Below, in pieces: positions 22,182-31,774 of a stretch of DNA of 64,000 nucleotides. Origin of the DNA: an uncultured Pelagibacteraceae bacterium (GTDB taxonomy: Bacteria; Pseudomonadota; Alphaproteobacteria; Pelagibacterales; Pelagibacteraceae); contig CACHKQ010000002.1 in NCBI GenBank assembly GCA_902580445.1, forward strand, positions 38,784 through 102,783, given 5' to 3'. The notes under the pieces are model-generated. The model was not told the DNA's origin and searched no databases. It saw only the letters and a program-made list of their open reading frames with translations. Made by a program: the position numbers and the translations under genes. Position 1 is the first letter of the stretch. Every line of letters begins with the position of its first letter.

Positions 22182-23426
22182 TTAATTATATTTTTTAATA
22201 AGATTATTTAAATCTTCCTCTTTTAAATTAAAATCGTTTTCTATCCAAACTTTTTCAACTTTTTTAAGTATTTCTCCAATTTTTCTTCCACTTTTAAAAC
22301 CTTTATTAATTAAATATTCTCCGTTTAATGGAAATTCCGGTACTCTTAGGTTTGTGATTTCTTTAATAAGATCATCAACTTTTTTTAGGTTATTTGGCTT
22401 TATCACAGCGTAATAAAATTTTGTTAAAGATATCATTTTTTCTTTATTGTGAAAAAAAACATTTTTTTTTAGATCTTTTAAAAAAAAATTTCTATTTTTT
22501 TTGGCTTCATAAAAATACTTATGCAAAAAATTTAGATACTCTTTTAAAAAATTTGAAGTTTTATATTTATGTACAAAATAATTATGATTTTCACTTTGGT
22601 CTATTAATAATAGAGCCAAAACTAAATTATGTTCTAACATTATATATTTTTTAATTTCTCTGTTTTCTAAAGTATTTAATCTGTTCAAATATTTAAATTC
22701 AGGAAAAATTACATCAAAAATTTCTTTCAATTCATCATTTGATACCAGTTCACTTAAATTATCGAGCTTTGTAATTTTTATAATTTCAGAAAAAATTCTC
22801 TCTTTTGAAAGTTTGAGTATTCCTGGAATATTTTTCTTTATTATTTTAATAGTATCTTTGTCCTTTTCGAAATTTTTATATTGAATTGAAAATCTCAAAA
22901 ATCTTATAATTCTTAAATAATCCTCTTCTATACGTTCTTGAGGATTTCCAATAAATTTGATTTTTTTATCTTTTAGATCCTTCCTGCCATTATGTGGATC
23001 AAATAATTTTCCATTTTGATCCAAATAAATTGCATTAATTGTAAAATCTCTTCTATTTGAATCTTTTTCCCAACTATTTGTGAATGAGACTTTTGCATGC
23101 CTACCATCTGAAGAAACGTCCTCTCTTAAAGTAGTTATTTCAAAAATTTCTTTATCTTGTTGTAAAGTTAGGGTGCCGTGATCGATACCGGTTTTTAAAA
23201 CTTTAAAACTTGTATTTGCAAGTTTTTTTATTACTTCGCCTGGAGTTAGTGTAGTTGCTAAATCTATATCTCCAATTTGTTCATTGTTTAAATAATTTCT
23301 AACACAACCCCCAACCAGCATCACATTATTTTCATTTTTGCTATTAAGACGTAGAAATATCTCTTTAATCTTTTTATCTTTATAAAAGGGAAATAAAAAA
23401 TTTTTTATATTATCAACAAATGGCAT
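22182..23426 (-). CDS. cca: CCA tRNA nucleotidyltransferase/poly(A) polymerase family
   Basis: VMLVGGCVRNYLNNEQIGDIDLAT, RRDFTINAIYLD, RIEEDYLRIIRFLRF; start placed at ATG 23426 (MPFVDN) because the longer ORF runs into the tRNA. Confidence 0.92.
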   Translation of the reverse strand: MPFVDNIKNFLFPFYKDKKIKEIFLRLNSKNENNVMLVGGCVRNYLNNEQIGDIDLATTLTPGEVIKKLANTSFKVLKTGIDHGTLTLQQDKEIFEITTLREDVSSDGRHAKVSFTNSWEKDSNRRDFTINAIYLDQNGKLFDPHNGRKDLKDKKIKFIGNPQERIEEDYLRIIRFLRFSIQYKNFEKDKDTIKIIKKNIPGILKLSKERIFSEIIKITKLDNLSELVSNDELKEIFDVIFPEFKYLNRLNTLENREIKKYIMLEHNLVLALLLIDQSENHNYFVHKYKTSNFLKEYLNFLHKYFYEAKKNRNFFLKDLKKNVFFHNKEKMISLTKFYYAVIKPNNLKKVDDLIKEITNLRVPEFPLNGEYLINKGFKSGRKIGEILKKVEKVWIENDFNLKEEDLNNLIKKYN

Positions 23427-23431
23427 ATTAT

Positions 23432-23505
23432 TGGCTGGGGCGCTAGGATTCGAACCTAGGATGGTGGTACCAAAAACCACTGCCTTACCGCTTGGCTACG
23501 CCCCA
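23432..23505 (-). tRNA. tRNA-Gln(TTG)
   Basis: Reverse complement TGGGGCGTAGCCAAGCGGTAAGGCAGTGGTTTTTGGTACCACCATCCTAGGTTCGAATCCTAGCGCCCCAGCCA folds as a cloverleaf; anticodon loop TTTTGGT gives TTG; 3' CCA encoded. Confidence 0.94.
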
Positions 23506-23538
23506 AAGTTTTTTTTGATATATCATAAAAAAACACAT

Positions 23539-24396
23539 TTAAATAGTTCTAGAGAGCACACACCAAAATTTTGGAAATCTCTTTTTTATTAATTTTAAGC
23601 CAAGTAATGCATCTTTTTTATTTAAAAATAAGCCAAAACAAGCCGATCCTGAACCCGTAATTCTCGAAAACTCACATTTTTTTAATAAAGATAATTCTTT
23701 TAAAACCTTTTTAATTATGGGAAATCTGGAAATAATTACACTTTCGAGTGAGTTAGTTTCAGACTTTAATTTATCGACCATTTTCAATTTCGAAATCCTA
23801 TTAAAAATATTTAATTTTTTAATTTTATCGTATTTCCTAAATTTGCTATAAATATCTTTAGTTGAACTTTTTTTAAATGGATAAACTATTAATAAATAAA
23901 AATTGTGTTTAAACTTTAAATTTTCAATTTTAAGGAAATTTTCTTGAATAATTTTATTGCTTTTGAAAAATATTTTGAAATCTGAACCAAGATATCTTGC
24001 AAAATAATTAATATCGTTATCTATTATTTTACGCTTTTTATAAAAATATTTAATTATTGTTGCAGCATTACTTGAACCTCCGCCAAGTCCAGAGAAGACT
24101 GGTATATTTTTTTTTATTTTTATTTCGTAATTTGACCTATTATTTATAATGTTTTTTTTTCTCAAAAAATATAAACTTTTCAATGCAGAATTATTTTCAA
24201 GTTTAATATTTTTTTTAAATTTTCCTGTAAATTTGAATTTATCTTTTTGTCCGTTTATTTTTTTTATTACTATCTGATCATGGAGATTGGTCAAAAAAAT
24301 TATAGACTGAATATCATGATATTCATGGTTGATTTTTTTGCCTATTTTTAGCGATAAATTAATTTTAGCTGGTGATTTTAAAAATGCTTTAACCAT
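23539..24396 (-). CDS. ispE: 4-diphosphocytidyl-2-C-methyl-D-erythritol kinase
   Basis: SPAKINLSLKIGKK, IPVFSGLGGGSSNAATII, RITGSGSACFGLF. Confidence 0.93.
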   Translation of the reverse strand: MVKAFLKSPAKINLSLKIGKKINHEYHDIQSIIFLTNLHDQIVIKKINGQKDKFKFTGKFKKNIKLENNSALKSLYFLRKKNIINNRSNYEIKIKKNIPVFSGLGGGSSNAATIIKYFYKKRKIIDNDINYFARYLGSDFKIFFKSNKIIQENFLKIENLKFKHNFYLLIVYPFKKSSTKDIYSKFRKYDKIKKLNIFNRISKLKMVDKLKSETNSLESVIISRFPIIKKVLKELSLLKKCEFSRITGSGSACFGLFLNKKDALLGLKLIKKRFPKFWCVLSRTI

Positions 24397-24409
24397 AATG
24401 CTATAATTA

Positions 24410-26107
24410 TTAAATATTTTCTAAACCAAATAAAATTTTTCTTTTGATCTTTTTCTTTAGTTTATCTTCTGCTTCAAACTCTAAAGCATTATTCCAATAA
24501 TACCTTGCTTGAATTTTATTATCATTCATCCATAGACAATCTGCGAAATGATCATTAATCACCGGGTCTCTTGGCATTAGCATTATTGCAATTTGAAGAT
24601 ATTTTTTTGCTTCTGAAAAATTCTTGGTTTTAAAAAGAGCCCAGCCAAGCGAGTCAGTGATGTACCCATTATTTTTTTTAAGGTCATTAGCCTCTCTTAG
24701 CATTTTTAATGCCTTTTCAATGTTTTGATTTTTTTCAATCCAACTATAAGCTAGATAATTCATTACATAGGGTTCTTTGGGTTTAACCCTCAACGACTCA
24801 ATTAAATCTTTTTCACCAAGCTTCCACTTGTCACTTCGTTCATAAGCCATTCCCCTTCTCTCTAAAACTTCAGGATACAAATTATTTGTTTGATCAATTT
24901 TCAACAAAATATTTGAATACAGATTTATTGCTTCACCATAATTTTCATTGCTTTTTAAAAAGTTTGCCAAATCAAATGTTTCTGAAATACTTGCGTCTAA
25001 AGTTTTGTAGATCTGATTTAAAAATTTGCTTGAATTAGGTTCATTTTTTTTATTCATAATTAATGCTATTTGTTTAGCAGAGTACCACTTATATACGGAT
25101 CCATTTTCGTACATTTGTTTGTAAATCTTTTTAGCCTGATTGTGTTTATCTAAATTATTAAAATTTTCTGCCAATAAAGCATTGTATGATTTGAATTTAG
25201 GATTTAAAAATTTTGCAATATTTATATAAAAATTTGAAAGTTTATAATCTTCTTGGGAAGAAAGAACATTGGCCAGTATATAAAAAAGTTCAGCTATTAT
25301 ATGAGTACTATTATTACAATTAAAAATATTTTTATTTACTTCTCCACTAATTAAAATTTTTTTAAACTGATTAATTAATAAATTAGAGGGAAATTTTTCT
25401 GATGCTGATCTAATTAGATTTATTGCATCTTTTTCTTGATTATTATTATAAAAGTAATTTGATACAAAAAAATGGTATCTTGAGAAATTCAACTTATCAT
25501 TATTTATAACTTTCATAAACTCATTTGCTGTATTGTCTAATTTAAGGAAACAATTACCAAAACTTTTTTGTATAATAGTTAAATTTTCGAATGCAGGATT
25601 TGAGAAATTAAGAAGGCTCAGATCATCTTCATTTTGAGTATTTGAAATTTTTGACCATGCAGATAATGAATTTTGTAAAATTTCAGGTACTAAATTACGA
25701 TTATTTGAAAGTTTAAGTTTGTCAAAATAATTTTTGGACTTTACGAAGTTATTAGATTTAAAATGATATATTCCTAAAAAAAGATCAGAGTTAAAATTTG
25801 ATTGGTCGATTTTTTCTAATTTTTTAGAATATTTATATGCCTCTTGATATTTTTCAAGATTTACCAATGATTGAATACGCATTGATGAATATTTTTCGTT
25901 TGTAGTTTTTCCTTTGTCCATTTTTTGAAAAAAAACTTGTGATTTTTCATAATCAAAATTGTCAAAAGAAATTATCCCAGAAAAATAATTTGAGATATAT
26001 TTATCGTCTTGATTGAATTCTAATATTTTTGCTAAGGCAGAATTGAATATACCTATAAAAATAAAAGTGTATAGTAAAGTCTTCCAAAAAAGTTTAAATT
26101 TGTTCAT
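24410..26107 (-). CDS. TPR-repeat protein with a probable signal peptide
   Basis: N-terminal hydrophobic signal; repeated TPR-like helices, e.g. EPYVMNYLAYSWIEKNQNIEKALKMLREANDLKKNNGYITDSLGWALFKTKNFSEAKKYLQIA. Confidence 0.8.
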   Translation of the reverse strand: MNKFKLFWKTLLYTFIFIGIFNSALAKILEFNQDDKYISNYFSGIISFDNFDYEKSQVFFQKMDKGKTTNEKYSSMRIQSLVNLEKYQEAYKYSKKLEKIDQSNFNSDLFLGIYHFKSNNFVKSKNYFDKLKLSNNRNLVPEILQNSLSAWSKISNTQNEDDLSLLNFSNPAFENLTIIQKSFGNCFLKLDNTANEFMKVINNDKLNFSRYHFFVSNYFYNNNQEKDAINLIRSASEKFPSNLLINQFKKILISGEVNKNIFNCNNSTHIIAELFYILANVLSSQEDYKLSNFYINIAKFLNPKFKSYNALLAENFNNLDKHNQAKKIYKQMYENGSVYKWYSAKQIALIMNKKNEPNSSKFLNQIYKTLDASISETFDLANFLKSNENYGEAINLYSNILLKIDQTNNLYPEVLERRGMAYERSDKWKLGEKDLIESLRVKPKEPYVMNYLAYSWIEKNQNIEKALKMLREANDLKKNNGYITDSLGWALFKTKNFSEAKKYLQIAIMLMPRDPVINDHFADCLWMNDNKIQARYYWNNALEFEAEDKLKKKIKRKILFGLENI

Positions 26108-26119
26108 AATTTTAAGAGC

Positions 26120-26836
26120 ATGAAAAATAAATTAATTATTAAAAATACTAAAAGTAAGTTTTATCACAAACTGTTAAATAATGAAGTGGTTTACGACAAA
26201 AAACCATTAAAAAGATATAAACAAAATATCACATCGATGCATTCAAAAGATAAATTTAAAAATCTAGATTTATTAAAAAATAAAATTAATTCTATTAAAA
26301 ATTGTGAACTTAAGAATAGTGCGCAACAAATTGTATTTTCAGATGGTAATCCAGATGCAAAAGTAATGATAATCGGAGAAGGTCCAGGTGCAAATGAAGA
26401 CAAGGAAGGTAAGCCTTTTGTAGGAAGAGCTGGAAAACTTTTGGATAAAATGCTTCAAGCTATAAAACTTAGCAGAAATAATGTTTATATCTCTAATGTC
26501 GTAAATTTTAGACCTCCTTTGAATAGAAGGCCAACCGATGCAGAAATAAACAGATACCTACCTTTTCTAACCAATCATATAGAAATAATAAGTCCTAAAA
26601 TTCTTTTGCTATTAGGTAGTACAGCTTTAAATGCATTGGTTGGAAATGAAATCGTAATTTCTAAAGCTAGAGGAAAATGGATAAAAAAGAAAATAGGCAA
26701 AATAAACACCGAGGTTATTGCATCATTCCATCCCGCATTTTTAATGAGACAGCCAGAGCAAAAAAAATATGCTTGGGAAGATTTAAAAATGGTAAGAAAA
26801 AAAATATCTGATTTAAAGATTAAATTAAATGGCTAG
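26120..26836 (+). CDS. Uracil-DNA glycosylase, family 4-like
   Basis: VMIIGEGPGANEDKEGKPFVGRAGKLLDKML, YISNVVNFRPPLNRRPTDAEI, ASFHPAFLMRQP. Confidence 0.88.
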   Translation: MKNKLIIKNTKSKFYHKLLNNEVVYDKKPLKRYKQNITSMHSKDKFKNLDLLKNKINSIKNCELKNSAQQIVFSDGNPDAKVMIIGEGPGANEDKEGKPFVGRAGKLLDKMLQAIKLSRNNVYISNVVNFRPPLNRRPTDAEINRYLPFLTNHIEIISPKILLLLGSTALNALVGNEIVISKARGKWIKKKIGKINTEVIASFHPAFLMRQPEQKKYAWEDLKMVRKKISDLKIKLNG

Positions 26837-27398
26837 TAAAATTTTTGCAGGTGTCGACGAAGTTGGAAGAGGTTGTTTGGCTGGTCCAGTTATTTCTTGT
26901 GCTGTCATTTTAAAAAAAAATATAGACAAAAAAATTCTGAAGGATTCAAAAACTATTTCTTTTAAAGATAGATTAAAAATTGCTGAACATATAAAAAAAA
27001 ACTCTTGGTACGCTATTGGTTCTGCTTCTGTTAAAGAAATAGATAAGTATAATATTTTTAATGCTTCGTTACTTTCGATGGAAAGAGCTGCAAAAAAACT
27101 TAAAAGAAAACCGCATATTTTTCTCATCGATGGAACACATGCGCCTAAAAAATTAAAGAATTCAAAAACAGTAATTAAGGGTGACCAAAAAATTAAGTGT
27201 ATTTCAGCAGCCTCTATTGTGGCAAAGGTTTACAGAGATCTTTATATGATAAAATTAGGAAATAAATTTCCTCAATATAAATGGCATAAAAATTTTGGTT
27301 ACGGTACTGATCAACATTTGGGTGCACTGAAAAAATTTGGTATTACAAATTTTCATAGAAAAAGTTATAAGCCTGTACACAACATATTGTCTAGATAG
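26829..27398 (+). CDS. rnhB: Ribonuclease HII
   Basis: FAGVDEVGRGCLAGPVISCAVIL, KCISAASIVAKVYRD, GYGTDQHLGALKKFG. Confidence 0.95.
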   Translation: MASKIFAGVDEVGRGCLAGPVISCAVILKKNIDKKILKDSKTISFKDRLKIAEHIKKNSWYAIGSASVKEIDKYNIFNASLLSMERAAKKLKRKPHIFLIDGTHAPKKLKNSKTVIKGDQKIKCISAASIVAKVYRDLYMIKLGNKFPQYKWHKNFGYGTDQHLGALKKFGITNFHRKSYKPVHNILSR

Positions 27399-27449
27399 AT
27401 TTCTCTAACACACAATAGACTCCAAAAGTTAAAAAAAAAATTGACGGTG

Positions 27450-27469
27450 GATTCAATTTCGGGTTGAAT
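27450..27469. promoter_or_regulatory. Inverted repeat ATTCAA-N7-TTGAAT overlapping a GANTC site, upstream of ccrM
   Basis: gATTCAAtttcgggTTGAAT; GATTC at 27450-27454, 27 bp upstream of the ccrM ATG. Confidence 0.4.
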
Positions 27470-27476
27470 TGAATAA

Positions 27477-28544
27477 ATGACGAAAATTATTAACAAGATA
27501 GAAAATGGAGACTCCATTGAAATTTTAAAGAGAATTCCAGATAAAAGTTTCGATTTGGTTTTTGCAGACCCTCCCTACAATATGCAAATTGGTGAAAAGC
27601 TTACAAGACCTGATGACAGCAAGGTAGATGGAGTTAATGATAAATGGGATCAATTTTCAAGCTTTGAACATTATGATAAATTTTCTAAATCTTGGCTGAA
27701 GGAATGTAAAAGGGTTCTTAAAGATAATGGTTCTATGTGGGTGATAGGAACTTATCATAATATTTTTAGACTAGGTTACCATATTCAAAATTTGAATTAC
27801 TGGATATTAAATGATGTCATTTGGAGAAAAAATAATCCGATGCCTAACTTTAAAGGCACTCGATTTACAAATGCACATGAAACTTTAATTTGGGCATCAA
27901 AAAATAAAAAATCAAGATATACATTTAATTACCAATCTTTAAAATGTTTGAATGATGATTTACAAATGAGGTCGGATTGGATACTTCCAATTTGTAACGG
28001 TAAAGAAAGATTAAAAAAAGATGGTAAGAAGATTCACTCAACACAAAAACCTGAAGCGTTATTACATAGAATAATATTGGCTACAACAAATAAAGGCGAT
28101 TCCATATTTGACCCCTTCCTAGGTACTGGAACTACAGCTGTTGTTGCAAAAAAATTAGGTCGAAAGTATTTTGGTGTAGAAAAAGATAAAAAATATTTTC
28201 AAGCAGCAAAACAAAGAATTAATAAAACGTTGGAAATTAAGGATGATTATCTTGACATTCTTCCAAATAATAAGTCTAAACCAAGAGTTCCGTTTGGATC
28301 GTTAATTGAAATGGGATTAATAAAACCTGGAACTACTCTTTTTGACGTAAAAAAGAGGTATAATGCTAAAATAATGGTTGATGGAAGTTTAAAGTGTCAA
28401 AAAGCTGAGGGATCAATCCATAAAGTGGCTGCAAAAATTATTGGAGCTGAAAGCTGCAACGGTTGGACTTATTGGCATTATATTTCGGGAAATGACCTTA
28501 AGCCAATTGATAATTTAAGGGAAAAGTTAAGACCTTCTTCTTAA
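27477..28544 (+). CDS. ccrM: Adenine-specific DNA methyltransferase, CcrM family (GANTC)
   Basis: FADPPYNMQIGEKLTRPDDSKVDGVNDKWDQF, FDPFLGTGTTAVVAKKLGRKYFGVE; CcrM-type C-terminal extension. Confidence 0.93.
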   Translation: MTKIINKIENGDSIEILKRIPDKSFDLVFADPPYNMQIGEKLTRPDDSKVDGVNDKWDQFSSFEHYDKFSKSWLKECKRVLKDNGSMWVIGTYHNIFRLGYHIQNLNYWILNDVIWRKNNPMPNFKGTRFTNAHETLIWASKNKKSRYTFNYQSLKCLNDDLQMRSDWILPICNGKERLKKDGKKIHSTQKPEALLHRIILATTNKGDSIFDPFLGTGTTAVVAKKLGRKYFGVEKDKKYFQAAKQRINKTLEIKDDYLDILPNNKSKPRVPFGSLIEMGLIKPGTTLFDVKKRYNAKIMVDGSLKCQKAEGSIHKVAAKIIGAESCNGWTYWHYISGNDLKPIDNLREKLRPSS

Positions 28545-29677
28545 ATAGTTTTGTAAATACTTCCTAGGTACTTGTTTAAAAATTTTTCTTTTTTTGTAAT
28601 TTTTTTTAATAGAAAATTTCTCGCTTTTACCATTAACGGATTTGATAAATGAAAAGAAAAATAATTTAATTTTGACCTGCTATTGATAAGTTTAGTTTTC
28701 TCAAGCCGTTTTTTAAAGTAAAGATTTTGGACTGCTTTACTATCTTTAGAGAGTAAATTAAATAACTCATATGCGGCCTCAATAGATTGTGAAGCTCCTT
28801 GTGCCATAGTGGGATGAAAAGTATAAAATGCATCACCTAAATAAAATAAATTTTCATAAATTGATTTCGATGGTTTTTTGCTAGTATATATAGGCCAAGA
28901 CTCTAAATTTCCTTTAAATAAATTTTCTAAATTTTTGTTCTGTGAAAGTATTTCTTTTTGGATTAGTGCTCTAGCATCTATATTTGTTTTTAATTTTTGC
29001 CTAATTATCGTAACTATATTTAATTTCCTATCTTTATTAACTGGATAAATAACAATATGAGCATTTTTTAGCATTATAAGAGATATACTTTTTTCCTCGT
29101 AAATAAAATCTTGTGTAGATTGAAGCAGTGTTCTTATTGCAATTGAACCACTATAACTTGGATTATTATTTTTATTTTCGATAACTGATTTTGTATTTGA
29201 AAAAACACCATCTGAGACAACAATATAATCTACTAAATCATTGGTATTATCTTTAAAATTAATTAAAAGTTTTTCTTTAATTTTTGAAACTTTTTTTATT
29301 TCTTTTCCAAAGCGAATATTATTTGCGAATAAATTACTTTTTAAAAATTCTATTAATGTTGATCTTCTTAAAGTTGTATATTTTATTTTTTCAGAATTAA
29401 AATTAGACAAATCTAAATTACAAATTTTTTTATCATCCCCAGAATAAAAATTTAACACCAATGGATTAAATAAATTATTATTATTTATATTTAAAAAACC
29501 AATTTTATTTAAAATGGATATACTATTAGGCGCTAGTTGAATTCCATAGCCTTCCTCCAAGCTTAGAATTTTTTCTTTTTCGTAAACCATTATTTCAAAG
29601 TTCGAATTTGCTTTAAAGAGATTCGCAATAGTGAGACCAGCGATGCCAGACCCTATTATAGCAATTTTTTTTTTCAT
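28541..29677 (-). CDS. FAD-dependent monooxygenase (UbiH/salicylate hydroxylase-like)
   Basis: IAIIGSGIAGLTIANLFKANSNFEIMVYEKE, YLGDAFYTFHPTMAQGASQSIEAAYEL. Confidence 0.85.
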   Translation of the reverse strand: MKKKIAIIGSGIAGLTIANLFKANSNFEIMVYEKEKILSLEEGYGIQLAPNSISILNKIGFLNINNNNLFNPLVLNFYSGDDKKICNLDLSNFNSEKIKYTTLRRSTLIEFLKSNLFANNIRFGKEIKKVSKIKEKLLINFKDNTNDLVDYIVVSDGVFSNTKSVIENKNNNPSYSGSIAIRTLLQSTQDFIYEEKSISLIMLKNAHIVIYPVNKDRKLNIVTIIRQKLKTNIDARALIQKEILSQNKNLENLFKGNLESWPIYTSKKPSKSIYENLFYLGDAFYTFHPTMAQGASQSIEAAYELFNLLSKDSKAVQNLYFKKRLEKTKLINSRSKLNYFSFHLSNPLMVKARNFLLKKITKKEKFLNKYLGSIYKTI

Positions 29678-30678
29678 TAATATAAGTTTTCTAATCGTCT
29701 AAATATTTTTTTAGTAAATGTGGGTATAAATTCTTTTTTATCATATAACGAATACCAACTTAAGTCTTTTGGAATCTTGCGTGAAAATTTATAATACAAA
29801 TCTATATTTAGTGTTTTGTTAGAAATCGAATTTCTATAATTACATAAAAAATTCCAGTTTTTTATTTTTTGTTTATTTATTTTTTCTTTAATGATGGGAA
29901 GATTGCAGTTTTTTAGAAAACCTAAATCATTTTTATTTGTTAAACCAATTTGTTTGTTATTATTTATATAACAAAAAATACTATAACTTTTTTTACTAAA
30001 ATTAATTGGTGAAGTTAATTTATTTTTTGTATTAGATTTTTTGAATTTACAAAATTTTTTAAAAATACAGATATTACAATGAGGGTCTTTTGGTTTGCAA
30101 ACAAGAGATCCAAACTCCATTATAGCTTCAACAAAATCTGAGTTTCTTTTTGAATAAAATAATTTTTTTCTGTTTTTTGTTACAAATTTTTCAAAATTTA
30201 TTTTGTTTTCTCTTTTGTTAATAAGTCTGGAGAAGATTCTTTTAACATTGCCGTCTAGGGCAATTCTGGGCTGGTTATAAACGAGTCCCAATAATGCATT
30301 TCCAGTATAATCACCAATACCTGGAAGCTTTTTAAGCTCAGATAAAGTTTTTGGTAAAATTGAATTTTTTTCTTTAATTATAATTTTAGAAGTCGCTAAT
30401 AAGTGCCTGGCTCTTCTGTAATATCCTAATCCTTCCCAGTATTTAAGAATTTGTTTCTCATTAGTTTTGGAGAGTTTTTTAAGTGTTGAGATTTTGTTTG
30501 TGAATCTTAAAAAATAAGGAATTACAGTTTTAACTTGTGTTTGTTGCAGCATAAACTCACTCAACAATCTATAGTATAGCTTTTTTGGTGAATGAAATGG
30601 TACACGCCAAGGTAATGCGCGCTTATTATTATCATACCAACTAATTATTTTTTTTGATAAATTAAACTTTAAATGCAT
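29677..30678 (-). CDS. mutY: A/G-specific adenine glycosylase
   Basis: RALPWRVPFHSPKKLYYRLLSEFMLQQTQVKTVIPYF, LPGIGDYTGNALL, FeS motif CKPKDPHCNICIFKKFC; start ATG at 30678. Confidence 0.94.
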   Translation of the reverse strand: MHLKFNLSKKIISWYDNNKRALPWRVPFHSPKKLYYRLLSEFMLQQTQVKTVIPYFLRFTNKISTLKKLSKTNEKQILKYWEGLGYYRRARHLLATSKIIIKEKNSILPKTLSELKKLPGIGDYTGNALLGLVYNQPRIALDGNVKRIFSRLINKRENKINFEKFVTKNRKKLFYSKRNSDFVEAIMEFGSLVCKPKDPHCNICIFKKFCKFKKSNTKNKLTSPINFSKKSYSIFCYINNNKQIGLTNKNDLGFLKNCNLPIIKEKINKQKIKNWNFLCNYRNSISNKTLNIDLYYKFSRKIPKDLSWYSLYDKKEFIPTFTKKIFRRLENLY

Positions 30679-31161
30679 AGTAAAAAAAATTATAATAATA
30701 AAAGTGCCTTCTCTATTCAAGGATTAAGGCCTATGTCTAAAACTCTTCCTAATGGTCTAAAAACAATTTTAAAAAAAGGTGGATACAACTACGCTTCGAT
30801 AATCAATAACTGGTCAGATTTAGTTGGAAAACAAATATCTGATATTTGTTATCCAAAATCAATTAAAACTGGAAAAGAATTAAAAGATGGAATTCTTCAT
30901 TTGAATGTTTTTCATGGTGATCAGCTTTTAATAGAATATAATAAATCAAAAATCATAGACAGAATAAATGTTTTTTTTGGATATAAATTTGTAAAAGATA
31001 TTAAAATATTTTTAATTAAAGAAAAAATTGATCCTAAAAAAAATATAAATTTTACAAACAATAAAAATTCTAAGTATCAAAAAAAATTGGAAAAGATACA
31101 AAATCCTGAGTTAAAGAAAAAAATCAACAATTTGATAAATGCATTTAATAACAAAAAATAA
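30673..31161 (+). CDS. DUF721/DciA-like protein
   Basis: LPNGLKTILKKGGYNYASIINNWSDLVGKQISDICYPKSIKTGK...LHLNVFHGDQLLIEY. Confidence 0.75.
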   Translation: MHSKKNYNNKSAFSIQGLRPMSKTLPNGLKTILKKGGYNYASIINNWSDLVGKQISDICYPKSIKTGKELKDGILHLNVFHGDQLLIEYNKSKIIDRINVFFGYKFVKDIKIFLIKEKIDPKKNINFTNNKNSKYQKKLEKIQNPELKKKINNLINAFNNKK

Positions 31162-31162
31162 A

Positions 31163-31771
31163 ATGAAAATTAAATATATTGGGTATATTACTATTTTTTT
31201 TTTAACAATATTATCCTTATCTAATGTCAATTCTAATGCTTTGAAGATAGATAAAAAAGTTTATGCTGGAAGCAAAGATGCTAAAGTAACGGTAAAAGTA
31301 TTTTCTTCCTTGACTTGTCCATATTGTGCTGATTTTCATAAAAATGTTTTTATTAAATTAAAAAAAGAATTCATAGATTCAAACTATGTTCGATTCGAGC
31401 ACCATAGTTTCCCTTTAGATTTGGCCGCTTTGAATGCAGAAAAAATTTTAAGATGTGTAACTGATCACAAAAAAAGAATAGCTCTTTTAGATGAAATTTA
31501 TGAAAAACAAGAAGAATGGGCCTCGGGAAATGATATTAACAACATTAACTCCAAATTGTCAAAAATCGCAAAGAAATATGATTTAAATGATGATAGAATA
31601 AAAAATTGCTTAATAAACGAAAATTTAGAAAATGAAATATTAGAAATTAGAATAAATGGAAGCAAAAAATACTCTATTCAATCTACTCCCACAATTTTTA
31701 TAAATGAAAAAAAATATGATGGTAAGCATGACTATAATTTATTTAAGAAAGAAATAGAAAAACAATTATAA
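31163..31771 (+). CDS. DsbA-family thioredoxin-fold disulfide oxidoreductase, probably periplasmic
   Basis: N-terminal signal MKIKYIGYITIFFLTILSLSNV; FSSLTCPYCADFHKNVF; TPTIFINEKKYDG. Confidence 0.88.
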   Translation: MKIKYIGYITIFFLTILSLSNVNSNALKIDKKVYAGSKDAKVTVKVFSSLTCPYCADFHKNVFIKLKKEFIDSNYVRFEHHSFPLDLAALNAEKILRCVTDHKKRIALLDEIYEKQEEWASGNDINNINSKLSKIAKKYDLNDDRIKNCLINENLENEILEIRINGSKKYSIQSTPTIFINEKKYDGKHDYNLFKKEIEKQL

Positions 31772-31774
31772 ATT

